IMG/VR virus record: IMGVR_UViG_3300009506_000138
Span: 1 to 39,001 of that record
DNA: 39,001 bases
Reading direction: 5' to 3' (one strand)
Source: a virus
A program made the translations under genes and the position numbers. The notes beneath the pieces were generated by a model. It saw only the letters and a program-made list of their open reading frames with translations, had not been told where the DNA came from and did not search any database. Position 1 is the first letter of the stretch. Every line of letters starts with the position of its first letter. This document shows positions 8,144-15,658 of this stretch, piece by piece.

Positions 8144-8473
8144 TTACTCCCCTATAACAATTAAGTTCTTAGAATCCTTTATGTGTTGATAACTGATTGC
8201 TCCGGCATGAAACGAAGTTATTGGAATTACCTCTGGATAATGTGTATTTTTATCTATTGTATAGATGAACATAAATCCGGTGCTTTTATCATATACATAA
8301 ATTGCATTGTTTGTTAAGTCAACTGCTTTATACTCATATTTTGTTAGATTATGATTAGAGTATTTTGGAACATATCTAGTTGCCGCTGTACATACTAGTG
8401 CAGTAGATATAGCAGAAGATATAACTATAAAAATCATTGTAATAAGGATTAATCTTCTTATATTACTATTCAT
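8144..8473 (-). CDS. Membrane-anchored hypothetical protein
   Basis: 109 residues. One N-terminal membrane segment (about residues 8-29, LILITMIFIVISSAISTALV) after a short basic start suggests an N-in anchor or uncleaved signal. The rest is a small soluble domain rich in Tyr and Ile (YEYKAVDLTNNAIYVYDKST). It overlaps the zinc-finger gene upstream by 4 nt. Unrecognised. Confidence 0.55.
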   Translation of the reverse strand: MNSNIRRLILITMIFIVISSAISTALVCTAATRYVPKYSNHNLTKYEYKAVDLTNNAIYVYDKSTGFMFIYTIDKNTHYPEVIPITSFHAGAISYQHIKDSKNLIVIGE

Positions 8474-8652
8474 ATTCTTCTCCCTGTACCATTACATACT
8501 AGACAAACAGTTCGTATCCACTTATCTTGTTCTTTATTATAATCATCATGGTATCCTTTACCCTGACATACGCTACAGACATTGAAGATAGTATCATAGT
8601 TCCTATCATATTTGGCCTTGTCTGTAGGCCATTTCATTCTTTCATTAATCAT
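8470..8652 (-). CDS. DnaJ-type zinc-finger small protein
   Basis: 60 residues with two CxxCxGxG-like repeats: CSVCQGKGY and CLVCNGTGRR. This is the cysteine-rich element of DnaJ/Hsp40, here without a J domain, so it is a stand-alone zinc knuckle pair rather than a co-chaperone. Overlaps both neighbours by 4 nt. Partner unknown. Confidence 0.65.
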   Translation of the reverse strand: MINERMKWPTDKAKYDRNYDTIFNVCSVCQGKGYHDDYNKEQDKWIRTVCLVCNGTGRRI

Positions 8653-8843
8653 AAGTAATCCTCCTTATCCCCTGGAAATAAATCATTCAATGTCCACATC
8701 AATTCAATTACTTGATTCTTTGGAATAGTATCTATATAACCTACTCCGTCATTTACTGCGATAGTTCCATCATCAAACACACATATATAATCTAAGTCTA
8801 ATATTTTCTTTGGAATATTTTCTAATTCTTCAAATTCTTTCAT
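8649..8843 (-). CDS. Small acidic hypothetical protein
   Basis: 64 residues, acidic, with a beta-like centre (YICVFDDGTIAVNDGVGYID) and a Trp/Leu-rich end. The start has a GGAG ribosome binding site. Unrecognised. It is the first gene after the hairpin at 8865-8896. Confidence 0.5.
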   Translation of the reverse strand: MKEFEELENIPKKILDLDYICVFDDGTIAVNDGVGYIDTIPKNQVIELMWTLNDLFPGDKEDYL

Positions 8844-8864
8844 GTCTAATCTCCTAAAAGTAAT

Positions 8865-8896
8865 GGGAGAGGAGGAGATTGACCGCCCCCTCTCCC
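8865..8896 (-). terminator. Hairpin between genes, possible attenuator/terminator
   Basis: An 8-bp perfect GC-rich stem (GGGAGAGG at 8865-8872 pairs with CCTCTCCC at 8889-8896) sits in the only gap of this stretch, between the lipoprotein gene and the next gene leftward. On the minus strand the stem is followed by an AT stretch with TTTT, not a strong U-tract, so read-through is likely. Confidence 0.45.
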
Positions 8897-8920
8897 TAAT
8901 GAAAGGAGGTAATGAAATGT

Positions 8921-9373
8921 TTAAGCCGTAGTTGCGGTCTCTAGTTCACTAATTCTTTTCTTATCAGACGGTCTAGGAATAAGATAAGCCCCTAACGCTA
9001 GACTTGGTACTGCTGCAAATAACAAACTAAGTGGTCCAGTAGGAGAGAATAATGTATCTCTCAATTCTTCTGCTGAACTGATATTAGTTTCCATTGCATT
9101 TCTCAAGTAAGCAAAGCGTAGCTTATCATCTTCCAACTTACGTGCCAGCCTTACTTGTTCAGTCTGATGCACATACATCATCTCTCTTTGTATCCTCTTA
9201 GCGTCCCAGAGAGAAGTGTAAGGAAGGTACAGGTGAGGATTAGAGTCAGAGTATTCTATTGCTGCCTCATCTATATGTGCTGGAGTAAGACCATCCATCC
9301 AGGCAGAACAACCTAATACAGTTACCAATACAATTGAACACATTAATACTAATAGTTTCTGATACCATCTCAT
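8921..9373 (-). CDS. Lipoprotein with C-terminal membrane segment, candidate unimolecular spanin
   Basis: 150 residues. The N-terminus is a lipoprotein signal: basic start, hydrophobic stretch and lipobox VLGC with the lipidated Cys at residue 22. The middle (about 50-105) is helical and charged. Residues 113-133 (PLSLLFAAVPSLALGAYLIP) form a second hydrophobic span followed by a basic tail PSDKKRISEL. A lipid anchor at one end and a membrane helix at the other is the plan of unimolecular spanins such as T1 gp11, which link outer and inner membranes at lysis. The odd point is its place among replication genes, away from the holin-like gene. A lipoprotein of other function is possible. Confidence 0.5.
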   Translation of the reverse strand: MRWYQKLLVLMCSIVLVTVLGCSAWMDGLTPAHIDEAAIEYSDSNPHLYLPYTSLWDAKRIQREMMYVHQTEQVRLARKLEDDKLRFAYLRNAMETNISSAEELRDTLFSPTGPLSLLFAAVPSLALGAYLIPRPSDKKRISELETATTA

Positions 9374-9774
9374 TTTAAATCCTCCAACTTATCTTTATAC
9401 TTTTCTATTAACTCTTCTAGTTCCCAATGGAACCATCTTTTGTTTTGATGTTCAAGTAAACAAAGAACATCTAATACCTGTTTACCATATTTATCTACAA
9501 GAAACTTTGCATAAGAAGCATTACGCTCACCGCCTCTGTTACAATTTCTACATTGAAGGTGTACGTTCCACTCATGATACCTTGTAGAGTTAATTCCTCT
9601 ACGAATGTAATGCCCTGCATCTCCATCTGTCCAATGAATTAATAATCCACAAGTACAACAAGTTCCATATCCTTCTTCATTAGAGTCTCTTCTTCTTATG
9701 TACTCAGAAAATATCTTATCTGCTCTTTTCTTTAAGGAACTTATCTTAGGTTTCTTTTTAGATTTTCCTGACAT
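9370..9774 (-). CDS. NinG/Rap-like recombination nuclease
   Basis: 134 residues. After a basic N-terminus (KSKKKPKISSLKKRADKIF) come CCTCGLLI, then GDAGHYIRRG, TRYHEWNVHLQCRNCNRG and a helical end. This order (CxxC, GHYIxR, NxxxQCxxCN) is the HNH-related signature of the lambda NinG (Rap) family, which resolves or processes branched recombination intermediates. Its place between the lipoprotein and the primase fits a replication/recombination role. The length is shorter than lambda NinG, lacking some N-terminal sequence. Family call is firm. Confidence 0.82.
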   Translation of the reverse strand: MSGKSKKKPKISSLKKRADKIFSEYIRRRDSNEEGYGTCCTCGLLIHWTDGDAGHYIRRGINSTRYHEWNVHLQCRNCNRGGERNASYAKFLVDKYGKQVLDVLCLLEHQNKRWFHWELEELIEKYKDKLEDLK

Positions 9775-9778
9775 ATTA

Positions 9779-9997
9779 TTACCTTATAATTAATCTTCCT
9801 CTATCATCTAATTCTAATCCAGAACTATTTTCAATTCCTGTACATCTATGTGCTGTTCCACCTGAATCAAACCAAAGTAAATTCCACTGTTCTCCATTAA
9901 GTTCTGTTCCTGTTAAATATATAGTTTCTCCTCTCCTAACTAAACCTAATGTTAGTGTTTGTTCTTTTGAATTTCCATCATTAATTTCAAATTTCAT
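9779..9997 (-). CDS. Hypothetical small beta-rich protein
   Basis: 72 residues, predicted mainly beta (TLTLGLVRRGETIYLTGTEL; QWNLLWFDSGGTAHRC). Overlaps the 3' end of the primase gene by 11 nt. Unrecognised. Confidence 0.5.
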   Translation of the reverse strand: MKFEINDGNSKEQTLTLGLVRRGETIYLTGTELNGEQWNLLWFDSGGTAHRCTGIENSSGLELDDRGRLIIR

Positions 9998-10841
9998 TTT
10001 TATTTCCTAATAAATCAATGGTTTTATTTTTTCCGTATTTCATATAGTAAGCCCTGAGGTCTTTAACTCCTATTGGTATCCCTACTATTCTATACTTAAT
10101 CTTAGCCATCTCACATAACTCTGCCATTGTCCTCATGCAATCAAACCCTGCTTGATTGTTGTCAGGAACTAATATAGGAGACTGTACTCCCAATTTCCAG
10201 TTAAATTCCTCATCTATATAGTCCAAACATTCCCTATGTCCTACTTGAGCAGAAGGTAATCCAATACCAAAATAACCACACTCACTAGCTACTATAGCAT
10301 CACTAACTCCTTCAACTACAAGTGGACAGAGATTGTAGGAATCTTGTGGAATGAACAAGCCTAACTGACTTCCCTGTACTGAATACTTCTTACCTTCCAG
10401 GTCTCTCAATTGTATCCCTACTATCTGGTTGTGTCTATCTCTCATAGGTACGGAGTACATATCAAAATCAGTCCAGCCAAAGCAGTATTCCCATATCGTA
10501 CTAGGAGACACTCCCCACTGACCAGCTATCTCAAGAGACTTTCTAAACTTCATATCTCCCAAGAGATACTTCTGTTGAAGTGCATCCCAATCTATACTGT
10601 TAGGTTTTATATTTTCCATAGGTTCATAGTTCCTGACTAAATCTAATACATCTTCTGGTGGTATGTTTCCATTGGCACCACAGGCCCAGCACTTCCATCT
10701 TCCTCTACGTTTACCTTGCTTTTCAATCTTGAGATTAGGAGTATCTGTATCATTATGGAAAGGACAGAAGGCTGAGACATATCTATTAGTTTCTCCTTTA
10801 GAATATATCCGTAGTTCCGTTGGGTCTAGTATTGGAATCAT
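9987..10841 (-). CDS. DNA primase (CHC2-type zinc finger plus Toprim)
   Basis: 284 residues. Zinc ligands of the DnaG-type finger are C26 and H29 (CPFH) with C51 and C54 (CWAC). A Toprim domain follows, with E177 in VVEGVSDAI and D227 in VPDNNQAG, the acidic residues that hold metal for primer synthesis. The segment between finger and Toprim (about 70-135) is short compared with bacterial DnaG, as in compact phage primases. There is no fused helicase; the DnaB-type helicase is the adjoining upstream gene, whose stop shares a base with this start, so both are made together. Confidence 0.85.
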   Translation of the reverse strand: MIPILDPTELRIYSKGETNRYVSAFCPFHNDTDTPNLKIEKQGKRRGRWKCWACGANGNIPPEDVLDLVRNYEPMENIKPNSIDWDALQQKYLLGDMKFRKSLEIAGQWGVSPSTIWEYCFGWTDFDMYSVPMRDRHNQIVGIQLRDLEGKKYSVQGSQLGLFIPQDSYNLCPLVVEGVSDAIVASECGYFGIGLPSAQVGHRECLDYIDEEFNWKLGVQSPILVPDNNQAGFDCMRTMAELCEMAKIKYRIVGIPIGVKDLRAYYMKYGKNKTIDLLGNKNEI

Positions 10842-11764
10842 TAAACACCCAAGTCTGAATTAAAGTCATAGTTCTCATCTACCCACTTCATACTATAGCC
10901 ATGAAACTTACAATGAACTGAACCTGTCATTCCATTTCTATTCTTAGCTACTATAATTTCTGCATCCTCTGACCTTTGCTGAAATAAATCTATCTCATCT
11001 AACCTAGATTCAAAGTATTCAGGACGGTGAAGTAAGAGAATAATATCACTGTCATTAATGATGAATCCACTATCTCTGATGTCAGTCATGCTTGGCCTAT
11101 TCTCATTAACGTGTTTCACATCTCCTACTTCCTTCTTTAATTGTGCAAAGATTACAATAGGTACATCAAACTGTAAGCAGAGCTTATGCAACGTACCTGT
11201 CAATGCTTTAACTCTTAGAGTTTCACTCTCAGTCTTGAATCCATAGTTCACAATCTGAACGTAATCAATAAAGAATAATCTGCATCCATACTGATTATAG
11301 TATTTTTCAATAGCTAACTCTAAAGAATTTTCAGGAGCATCATCTTTCTTACGTATCCAAGACGGGTACATGGTATCAGATTCGTGGTCTATTACTATGT
11401 CATTTAACTTCTCTATTGCTTTACTTGCTTTATTCAAATCTCTTAAATCCTGGGGAGACAACTCACCCAATACCTTATTATGATAGTTAATGTCTGCAAA
11501 GTTACACACCAATCTATCATACATTAAATCTGTACCCATCTCTAGACTAAACATTGCTACAGGAACTTCTCTTGCTCCAGCTATTGCCAAGTCTGCCATG
11601 AAAGAACTCTTACCTATTCCAGATACTCCAGCTACAGTAACTAGATGAGAAGGACGTAAACCTAGAATAGTTTGGTCAAGTTTCTCAAAGCCAGTACGTA
11701 TTCCAAATTTTTGTGGTTCATTCATTGTTTTCTCCACGCTCTCACCGTTAGGCCGGATAATCAT
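10841..11764 (-). CDS. DnaB-like replicative helicase (RecA-fold domain)
   Basis: 307 residues containing only the ATPase half of DnaB. Walker A is GVSGIGKS (residues 46-53), motif SLEMG at about 73-77, Walker B FFIDYVQIV with D167, the sensor segment FAQLKKEV, and RDSGFIINDSDIILLLHR. It would unwind DNA 5'-3' ahead of the fork as a hexamer and work with the adjacent primase. The usual N-terminal DnaB domain is absent. The ATG at 11764 has GAGG 6 nt upstream; an internal in-frame ATG at 11725 also has GGAG 6 nt upstream, so a shorter form beginning MNEPQ is possible. Confidence 0.88.
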   Translation of the reverse strand: MIIRPNGESVEKTMNEPQKFGIRTGFEKLDQTILGLRPSHLVTVAGVSGIGKSSFMADLAIAGAREVPVAMFSLEMGTDLMYDRLVCNFADINYHNKVLGELSPQDLRDLNKASKAIEKLNDIVIDHESDTMYPSWIRKKDDAPENSLELAIEKYYNQYGCRLFFIDYVQIVNYGFKTESETLRVKALTGTLHKLCLQFDVPIVIFAQLKKEVGDVKHVNENRPSMTDIRDSGFIINDSDIILLLHRPEYFESRLDEIDLFQQRSEDAEIIVAKNRNGMTGSVHCKFHGYSMKWVDENYDFNSDLGV

Positions 11765-11765
11765 G

Positions 11766-12092
11766 TTATACCTCAGTTATTTTTATATTAACCGGAGTCA
11801 GTGTTGCACGGCTGAATAGTTTATCCTGTATCTCTTGCAATGTAAATTTATGCCCATCAAGTAGCTTTGGGTCATCATATCTATTTCCAGTTCTTATGTC
11901 AATTAAACAAAACTTACCAAAACCTACTTGAGCTAATAGATAATAATCTCCACAGCTATCTTTGAACATTTTTCCTGTTTTATACATAGGATTCTCTAGT
12001 TGTTTCAATCTATTTTTTAATTGACCCAGACGAAATTCTAATTCACTAATCTTTGTCTGTACATTCTTTATTTCAGTCATATCTTTAATCAT
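11766..12092 (-). CDS. Coiled-coil plus small beta module protein
   Basis: 108 residues. An N-terminal coiled coil (about residues 5-33, VQTKISELEFRLGQLKNRLK) is followed by a compact module: YKTGKMFKDSCGDYYLLAQV, then FCLIDIRTGNRYDDP. The same module order appears in the protein encoded at 13081-13377, so the two look like paralogues. Function unknown. It lies 1 nt upstream of the helicase start. Confidence 0.6.
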   Translation of the reverse strand: MIKDMTEIKNVQTKISELEFRLGQLKNRLKQLENPMYKTGKMFKDSCGDYYLLAQVGFGKFCLIDIRTGNRYDDPKLLDGHKFTLQEIQDKLFSRATLTPVNIKITEV

Positions 12093-12094
12093 AA

Positions 12095-12367
12095 TTATAC
12101 TCCAATATCGTCTGCTGGTTCATCCTCTACTTGCTCTACACCACTCTTCTTAAACTTAAAAGCTAACGCTTCCTGTACTGCTTGAACTGTGTTAAGCATC
12201 TCAGTTACAGAAGAGAAGTAGAATGTTTGATTTACCCAATTACCTTTCTTATCCTTATAGGATTTACTCATTGAGAAAGAAGTCTGAGTACCATATTTCT
12301 CAGATTCTCTTTGCCACGCTGCTATTTCAATACTACCAAACTTTGTTTTCCACACTGGAGTTGCCAT
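12095..12367 (-). CDS. Conserved small protein, possible ssDNA-binding (PC4-like) fold
   Basis: 90 residues: WKTKFGSIEIAAWQ, then SFSMSKSYKDKKGNWVNQTF and a helix (EMLNTVQAVQEALAF). The pattern of an ia-x-W strand, an SxSKSYKDKxGxW strand pair and a final helix resembles short bacterial and phage proteins with a PC4-like fold that binds single-stranded DNA. The acidic tail (VEDEPADDIG) is like those of ssDNA-binding proteins. Position directly upstream of the helicase/primase pair supports this, but the call is inference. Confidence 0.5.
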   Translation of the reverse strand: MATPVWKTKFGSIEIAAWQRESEKYGTQTSFSMSKSYKDKKGNWVNQTFYFSSVTEMLNTVQAVQEALAFKFKKSGVEQVEDEPADDIGV

Positions 12368-12371
12368 TATA

Positions 12372-12842
12372 TTATCCTTTCAAATCTTCTACTATTTTAT
12401 CTACACTTGCCATCTTCTTAGGATATGCATACTTACCCACCTGTGCGTGTACCCAATCTCTTACTCTAACTCTAAGCTTATCATCTTCTATTACTCCAAG
12501 TATCTCTGCTACTGCATCCAATACTTTCTTCTCTTCAAGCTGGGGAGCAGGGGGAGATGCAGGTTTAGCTTCTTTCTTTACAGGTTTCTTTGTAGGCTTA
12601 GGTGCTTCTGCTGCTGTCAATACTTCTGCCTGACCATACACCCACAAGGTAAGACTCTCTGCTGTTTCTTTAATTCTTTTGGTAACATTGGTCAGAGTAA
12701 ATTCATCTAGTCCCGATGCTCCAAGACCCATCACAATTTGAGTAGCATGAGACAAGGCATTTTGTGCTACAATCATTGCCTGTTTCTTCTTCTCATACAT
12801 CTGGTCTGTTGGTTTCATTTCACTGAACTCTTTCCATGCCAT
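12372..12842 (-). CDS. Hypothetical two-part protein with Pro/Lys/Ala linker
   Basis: 156 residues. The N-terminal helical part (residues 1-75) resembles phage proteins with a KKxAMIVAQNALSHA helix followed by TAESLTLWVYG. A low-complexity linker (about 80-103, APKPTKKPVKKEAKPASPPAP) joins it to a C-terminal helical part. The function is unknown; the linker suggests two tethered domains. Neighbours are DNA-replication genes. Confidence 0.55.
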   Translation of the reverse strand: MAWKEFSEMKPTDQMYEKKKQAMIVAQNALSHATQIVMGLGASGLDEFTLTNVTKRIKETAESLTLWVYGQAEVLTAAEAPKPTKKPVKKEAKPASPPAPQLEEKKVLDAVAEILGVIEDDKLRVRVRDWVHAQVGKYAYPKKMASVDKIVEDLKG

Positions 12843-13063
12843 TATTCTACCCTTTCAATTACTTTATTAATTGCTTCAACTAACTCCTTTGCTTCTTTGT
12901 AATTTAGAATAACAAAATGATATTTTTCTGTATTCTCTTCATCTATATAGTGAGATACTATATCTTTTGAAACTCCAATGCCTAAAAGATTTACACTATT
13001 AGTTCTTTCAAATACAAGTACATCATCTCTCATTCCAACATGAAATCTTAATTCATCTGACAT
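12842..13063 (-). CDS. Hypothetical small protein
   Basis: 73 residues, alpha/beta, ending in an amphipathic helix (YKEAKELVEAINKVIERVE). Good AAGG-type ribosome binding site. Overlaps the following gene by one base. Unrecognised. Confidence 0.5.
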   Translation of the reverse strand: MSDELRFHVGMRDDVLVFERTNSVNLLGIGVSKDIVSHYIDEENTEKYHFVILNYKEAKELVEAINKVIERVE

Positions 13064-13080
13064 CTTACTTTCCTTTCAAA

Positions 13081-13377
13081 TTATTTTTCTACTAATTCAA
13101 AGTCACCATCTTCAGTTAACTTATTAAGTTCTTCTTGAGTTACTTCTAAAAAATCTTCTACCTCAATTGGGTCTCCCCATCTACCTCCATCATTTATATT
13201 TACTAGCATAGCATACTCATTACCATTCATAAAAAATCCAGTTAAAATATATCTCCCTCCATCTTCTTCATCAAAAAATGTTCCAGGTCTATAAATTTTA
13301 TTTTGTCTTAGCTTCAATGCTTCTTTAATTTCTTCTACTGTATAATATTTATCTTCAATTTTAATTTTGTTTTTCAT
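13081..13377 (-). CDS. Small protein with repeated beta module (paralogue of 11766-12092)
   Basis: 98 residues from ATG 13377, chosen because AGGAG lies 7 nt upstream and the ATG overlaps the upstream stop (ATGA). After a helix (YTVEEIKEALKLRQ) comes IYRPGTFFDEEDGGRYILTG, then EYAMLVNINDGGRWGDPIEV. This parallels YKTGKMF..DYYLLAQV..CLIDIRTGNRYDDP in the 11766-12092 protein: same order, same GxRWxDP end. Function unknown. Confidence 0.55.
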   Translation of the reverse strand: MKNKIKIEDKYYTVEEIKEALKLRQNKIYRPGTFFDEEDGGRYILTGFFMNGNEYAMLVNINDGGRWGDPIEVEDFLEVTQEELNKLTEDGDFELVEK

Positions 13378-14210
13378 TTCTTTTCTCCTAAATAATATGG
13401 ACAAACTGATTTAGATTTACAATAGTTACAGAACTTAGCCTCACTCTTCACCACCTTATACTTATTCTTACTGTTCTTTGGATTGGCTTGTTCCTTCTTA
13501 ATCCACTTCTCACAAGCTTCCTTAGTCTGCTCTACTTTAGATGGAGTCTTATTAGTATTCTTATATACTTCCCACCTAATTCCTTTCTGCTCATCTGAAC
13601 ATTCTGTATGAGCGTTCATTGCATGATAGTGAAGTTGGTCCTCTATATACTGCTGTTGTTCTTCAAAGCTCCACACTGGTAATTCTATTACTTCCATTCC
13701 ACACTTAGGATAACCTTTGTAATTAGTGTGTCTATCATCAAAGTCTCTATACCATACATCAATAAGTATTCTATTAACTTCCTCTCCACGCTTACGTCTT
13801 TGCCATACATAGATATTGCCCTGCTTAGTCCACTCATCTAACTTATATTGAGGACCATATACTTTAGTCTGCTTTACATCTAAGATATAATCATCTATCT
13901 TATTGTCTGCCTTACCTACCAAAGTAATCCCAGGAAACTCATCTTCTAATTTTACTTCTGCCTCATCATCATCATCTGCAAATATCTCATACCTATCGTG
14001 TAAAGCATTGCCTTGTGTAGATTTAAGGAAGTCAGAATAATCTACTACAATATCATCCCACTTCTCTATATAGAGAGTACGAATAAGTGCTTCCTTAATT
14101 AAATCAGTAACACTCATCCTATTAATATCAGGTCTCTTAGGTTCTTTAAAGTTACCACGAATAACTCTCAATACTCTTTCAGGTAAATTGTGTTTGTTAG
14201 TATACTTCAT
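13374..14210 (-). CDS. PD-(D/E)XK nuclease, RecB/Cas4-exonuclease-like
   Basis: 278 residues. The nuclease core reads QGNALHDRYE (H71, E75), GKADNKI with D102, and YILDVKQTK with D111 and K113, the metal and catalytic residues of the PD-(D/E)XK fold. The C-terminus has a cysteine cluster FCNYCKSKSVCPYY. In RecB/Cas4-type enzymes three C-terminal cysteines plus one N-terminal cysteine hold an iron-sulfur cluster, but no N-terminal cysteine is seen here, so the cluster may be incomplete or hold zinc. It probably resects DNA ends for recombination. No CRISPR array is near, so Cas4 is not claimed. Confidence 0.78.
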   Translation of the reverse strand: MKYTNKHNLPERVLRVIRGNFKEPKRPDINRMSVTDLIKEALIRTLYIEKWDDIVVDYSDFLKSTQGNALHDRYEIFADDDDEAEVKLEDEFPGITLVGKADNKIDDYILDVKQTKVYGPQYKLDEWTKQGNIYVWQRRKRGEEVNRILIDVWYRDFDDRHTNYKGYPKCGMEVIELPVWSFEEQQQYIEDQLHYHAMNAHTECSDEQKGIRWEVYKNTNKTPSKVEQTKEACEKWIKKEQANPKNSKNKYKVVKSEAKFCNYCKSKSVCPYYLGEKK

Positions 14211-14212
14211 AC

Positions 14213-14542
14213 CTATTCTCCATTCTTAATCTCTTCTATTTTAGCAAGAAACTTTTGTCTTACTTCTTCTAACTGTGCTTCCATCTTAGGGTCAGTTTCA
14301 AATGGTTCATCCAATCCTGCCTCAAATCCTGCAAGCATCATCTTGTTGCCCATGTATGCAGCTAATGCACCCACTTCTGCTAATCCTAATACTTCTGCCA
14401 TCTGTAACTCTTGACTAATTCTAAGCTGTGTTTCTTTCCAATGCTTCTTTGTTGCAGTATAATAATCTCTCAAGTCCTGACCCTGCTGATTCATCTTGTG
14501 ATTCAATACTGCAATACGGCTGTCTCTTTCTTTTTCAGTCAT
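14213..14542 (-). CDS. Hypothetical helical protein
   Basis: 109 residues from ATG 14542 (GAGG 8 nt upstream; an in-frame ATG 33 nt earlier lacks one). Almost entirely helical with charged ends and a central Ala/Gly/Met-rich stretch (MAEVLGLAEVGALAAYMGNK) that is amphipathic rather than a clear membrane span. It directly precedes the RecB/Cas4-like nuclease gene. Unrecognised. Confidence 0.5.
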   Translation of the reverse strand: MTEKERDSRIAVLNHKMNQQGQDLRDYYTATKKHWKETQLRISQELQMAEVLGLAEVGALAAYMGNKMMLAGFEAGLDEPFETDPKMEAQLEEVRQKFLAKIEEIKNGE

Positions 14543-14567
14543 AATTAATTCCTCTCTATAATATATA

Positions 14568-14996
14568 CTATTCATATTCTCTTAAGTATTCAATAGACTT
14601 AACTGCCTTGTTTAAATTATACTCAATCTTTCCTAAAAAAGTATTGCAAGACTTGCACAGTAATCCTCTAACTTCTCCTGTCTCATGGTTGTGGTCAACA
14701 CAAAGATGATACTTAAATTCATCTTCATTTTTTCCACAAATCTTACAAGAGTAATCTTGACTTTCTAATAAACTATTATATTCTTCTACAGTAATTCCAT
14801 ACTTTCTTTTATAGTCAGATTTTCTTTGATAAGATACGTTCTTTAATGCTTGGCACTTCTTACATTCCTTTGCTTGATACTTTCCACATATCCTAAAATC
14901 TTTTTCCTTTCTCAAGACTCTTCCGCACGTTTTACAAATTTTTAAAGTTTGTTCTTCCATATCTATATATACGCCGTAGCTCCGGCATTTGTTCAT
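14568..14996 (-). CDS. Recombination endonuclease VII-like (HNH)
   Basis: Up to 142 residues. Two CxxC pairs near the N-terminus (CKTCGRVL and CKKCQAL) precede YGITVEEYNSLLESQ, CKICG, LCVDHNHETGEVRGLLC and CNTFLG. This is the endonuclease VII family (T4 gp49 type), which cuts Holliday junctions and other branched DNA. DHNHETG holds the catalytic His. Neither the first ATG (14996) nor the internal ATG at 14960 has a good ribosome binding site, so the start is uncertain. The second copy at 15275-15658 is a divergent paralogue. Confidence 0.82.
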   Translation of the reverse strand: MNKCRSYGVYIDMEEQTLKICKTCGRVLRKEKDFRICGKYQAKECKKCQALKNVSYQRKSDYKRKYGITVEEYNSLLESQDYSCKICGKNEDEFKYHLCVDHNHETGEVRGLLCKSCNTFLGKIEYNLNKAVKSIEYLREYE

Positions 14997-15274
14997 TACT
15001 TTTCAGATTTTCCTTGACACAATCTCCTTGACACTTACCTTACAATCATAGTGAGGTCTCCTTTCAAGAACAATTTTACTTTTTCATCTACCACTATTGG
15101 TATATATAATTGGTACTACTCCTTTTGATGTCACTACCTAAAATTTCTTGGCTCATAAGTTTCTATCCTGGCAGGACTTAGAAGAAAGTTGAAATATTTT
15201 GTAAATTCTTGCGAACAAATTTCATTTTCATTCGTATAGATATATAGTTTTATATAGTGATGAATGAAATATGT
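14997..15274. other. Noncoding gap with repeats and dyads between two endonuclease VII genes
   Basis: No credible gene in 278 nt. It holds a tandem CCTTGACAC pair (15010-15035), a direct repeat ATTGGTA-TATATA-ATTGGTA (15096-15115, period 13), the bipartite motif at 15211-15239, an inverted repeat TTTCATTC/GAATGAAA (15226-15233 and 15262-15269) around it, and a 7-bp hairpin TTTACTT/AAGTAAA (15274-15297) across the stop codon of the rightward neighbour. The pattern suggests a regulatory or DNA-binding region. Confidence 0.5.
15211..15239 (+). promoter_or_regulatory. Bipartite motif copy A (GCGAACAAA-N13-CGTATAG)
   Basis: GCGAACAAA at 15211-15219 and CGTATAG at 15233-15239, 13 nt apart. The same pair occurs at 25843-25872 (plus) and 25622-25651 (minus) with 14 nt. 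Read as a promoter it points into the 3' end of the minus-strand endonuclease VII gene, so it would make an antisense RNA ending near the hairpin at 15274-15297; it might instead be a binding site. Confidence 0.5.
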
Positions 15275-15658
15275 TTACTTATATTTTTCTAAGTAAATTA
15301 ATATTTTATCTAATCTTTTCTCCGTCCATCCGAGCTTTAAGTTGCACCCATTACACAACAATCCTCTCCATTTTCCTGTTTCATGGTTATGGTCTAACGC
15401 CATCTTCTTCTTCAAACTTTTTTCTTCTTTGCCACAGATAGCACAACAACCACCTTGTTCATTAAACTTATTAGCTCTATATTTATTGGCTCCCTTTCCA
15501 CGTACTTTATCTAAATCATATTTTCTTGGATGCTGTTTTACATATTCTTTATGGCAATCCTTGCACCATGCTTCATAATCCCAACTTCCATCACCATAGT
15601 TTACTGCCCTAAAATTACTCTTAGGTTTGTTCTTTTTACATTTACTACATCTTTTCAT
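15275..15658 (-). CDS. Endonuclease VII-like HNH protein, second copy
   Basis: 127 residues: N-terminal zinc knuckles CSKCKKNKPKSNF and CKDCHKEY, then CCAICGKEE, MALDHNHETGKWRGLLC and CNLKLG. Same family and motif order as the 14568-14996 protein but with little identity outside the core, so it is a divergent paralogue or a separately acquired gene. Either Holliday-junction resolution or homing activity is possible. Its start is overlapped by the preceding Lys-rich gene (14 nt). Confidence 0.8.
   Translation of the reverse strand: MKRCSKCKKNKPKSNFRAVNYGDGSWDYEAWCKDCHKEYVKQHPRKYDLDKVRGKGANKYRANKFNEQGGCCAICGKEEKSLKKKMALDHNHETGKWRGLLCNGCNLKLGWTEKRLDKILIYLEKYK

Noticed and set aside
8903-8945. 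Near-perfect ribosome binding site AAAGGAGGT on the plus strand before ATGAAATG
   Set aside because: Only 4-10 codon frames follow and the DNA is antisense to the end of the lipoprotein gene; likely chance.
13374-14210. Cas4 identity
   Set aside because: No N-terminal cysteine for the iron-sulfur cluster and no CRISPR array or cas gene nearby; kept as RecB/Cas4-like nuclease.
15010-15035. Tandem TTGACA boxes as plus-strand promoters
   Set aside because: No -10 box at 16-18 nt and no plus-strand gene downstream.
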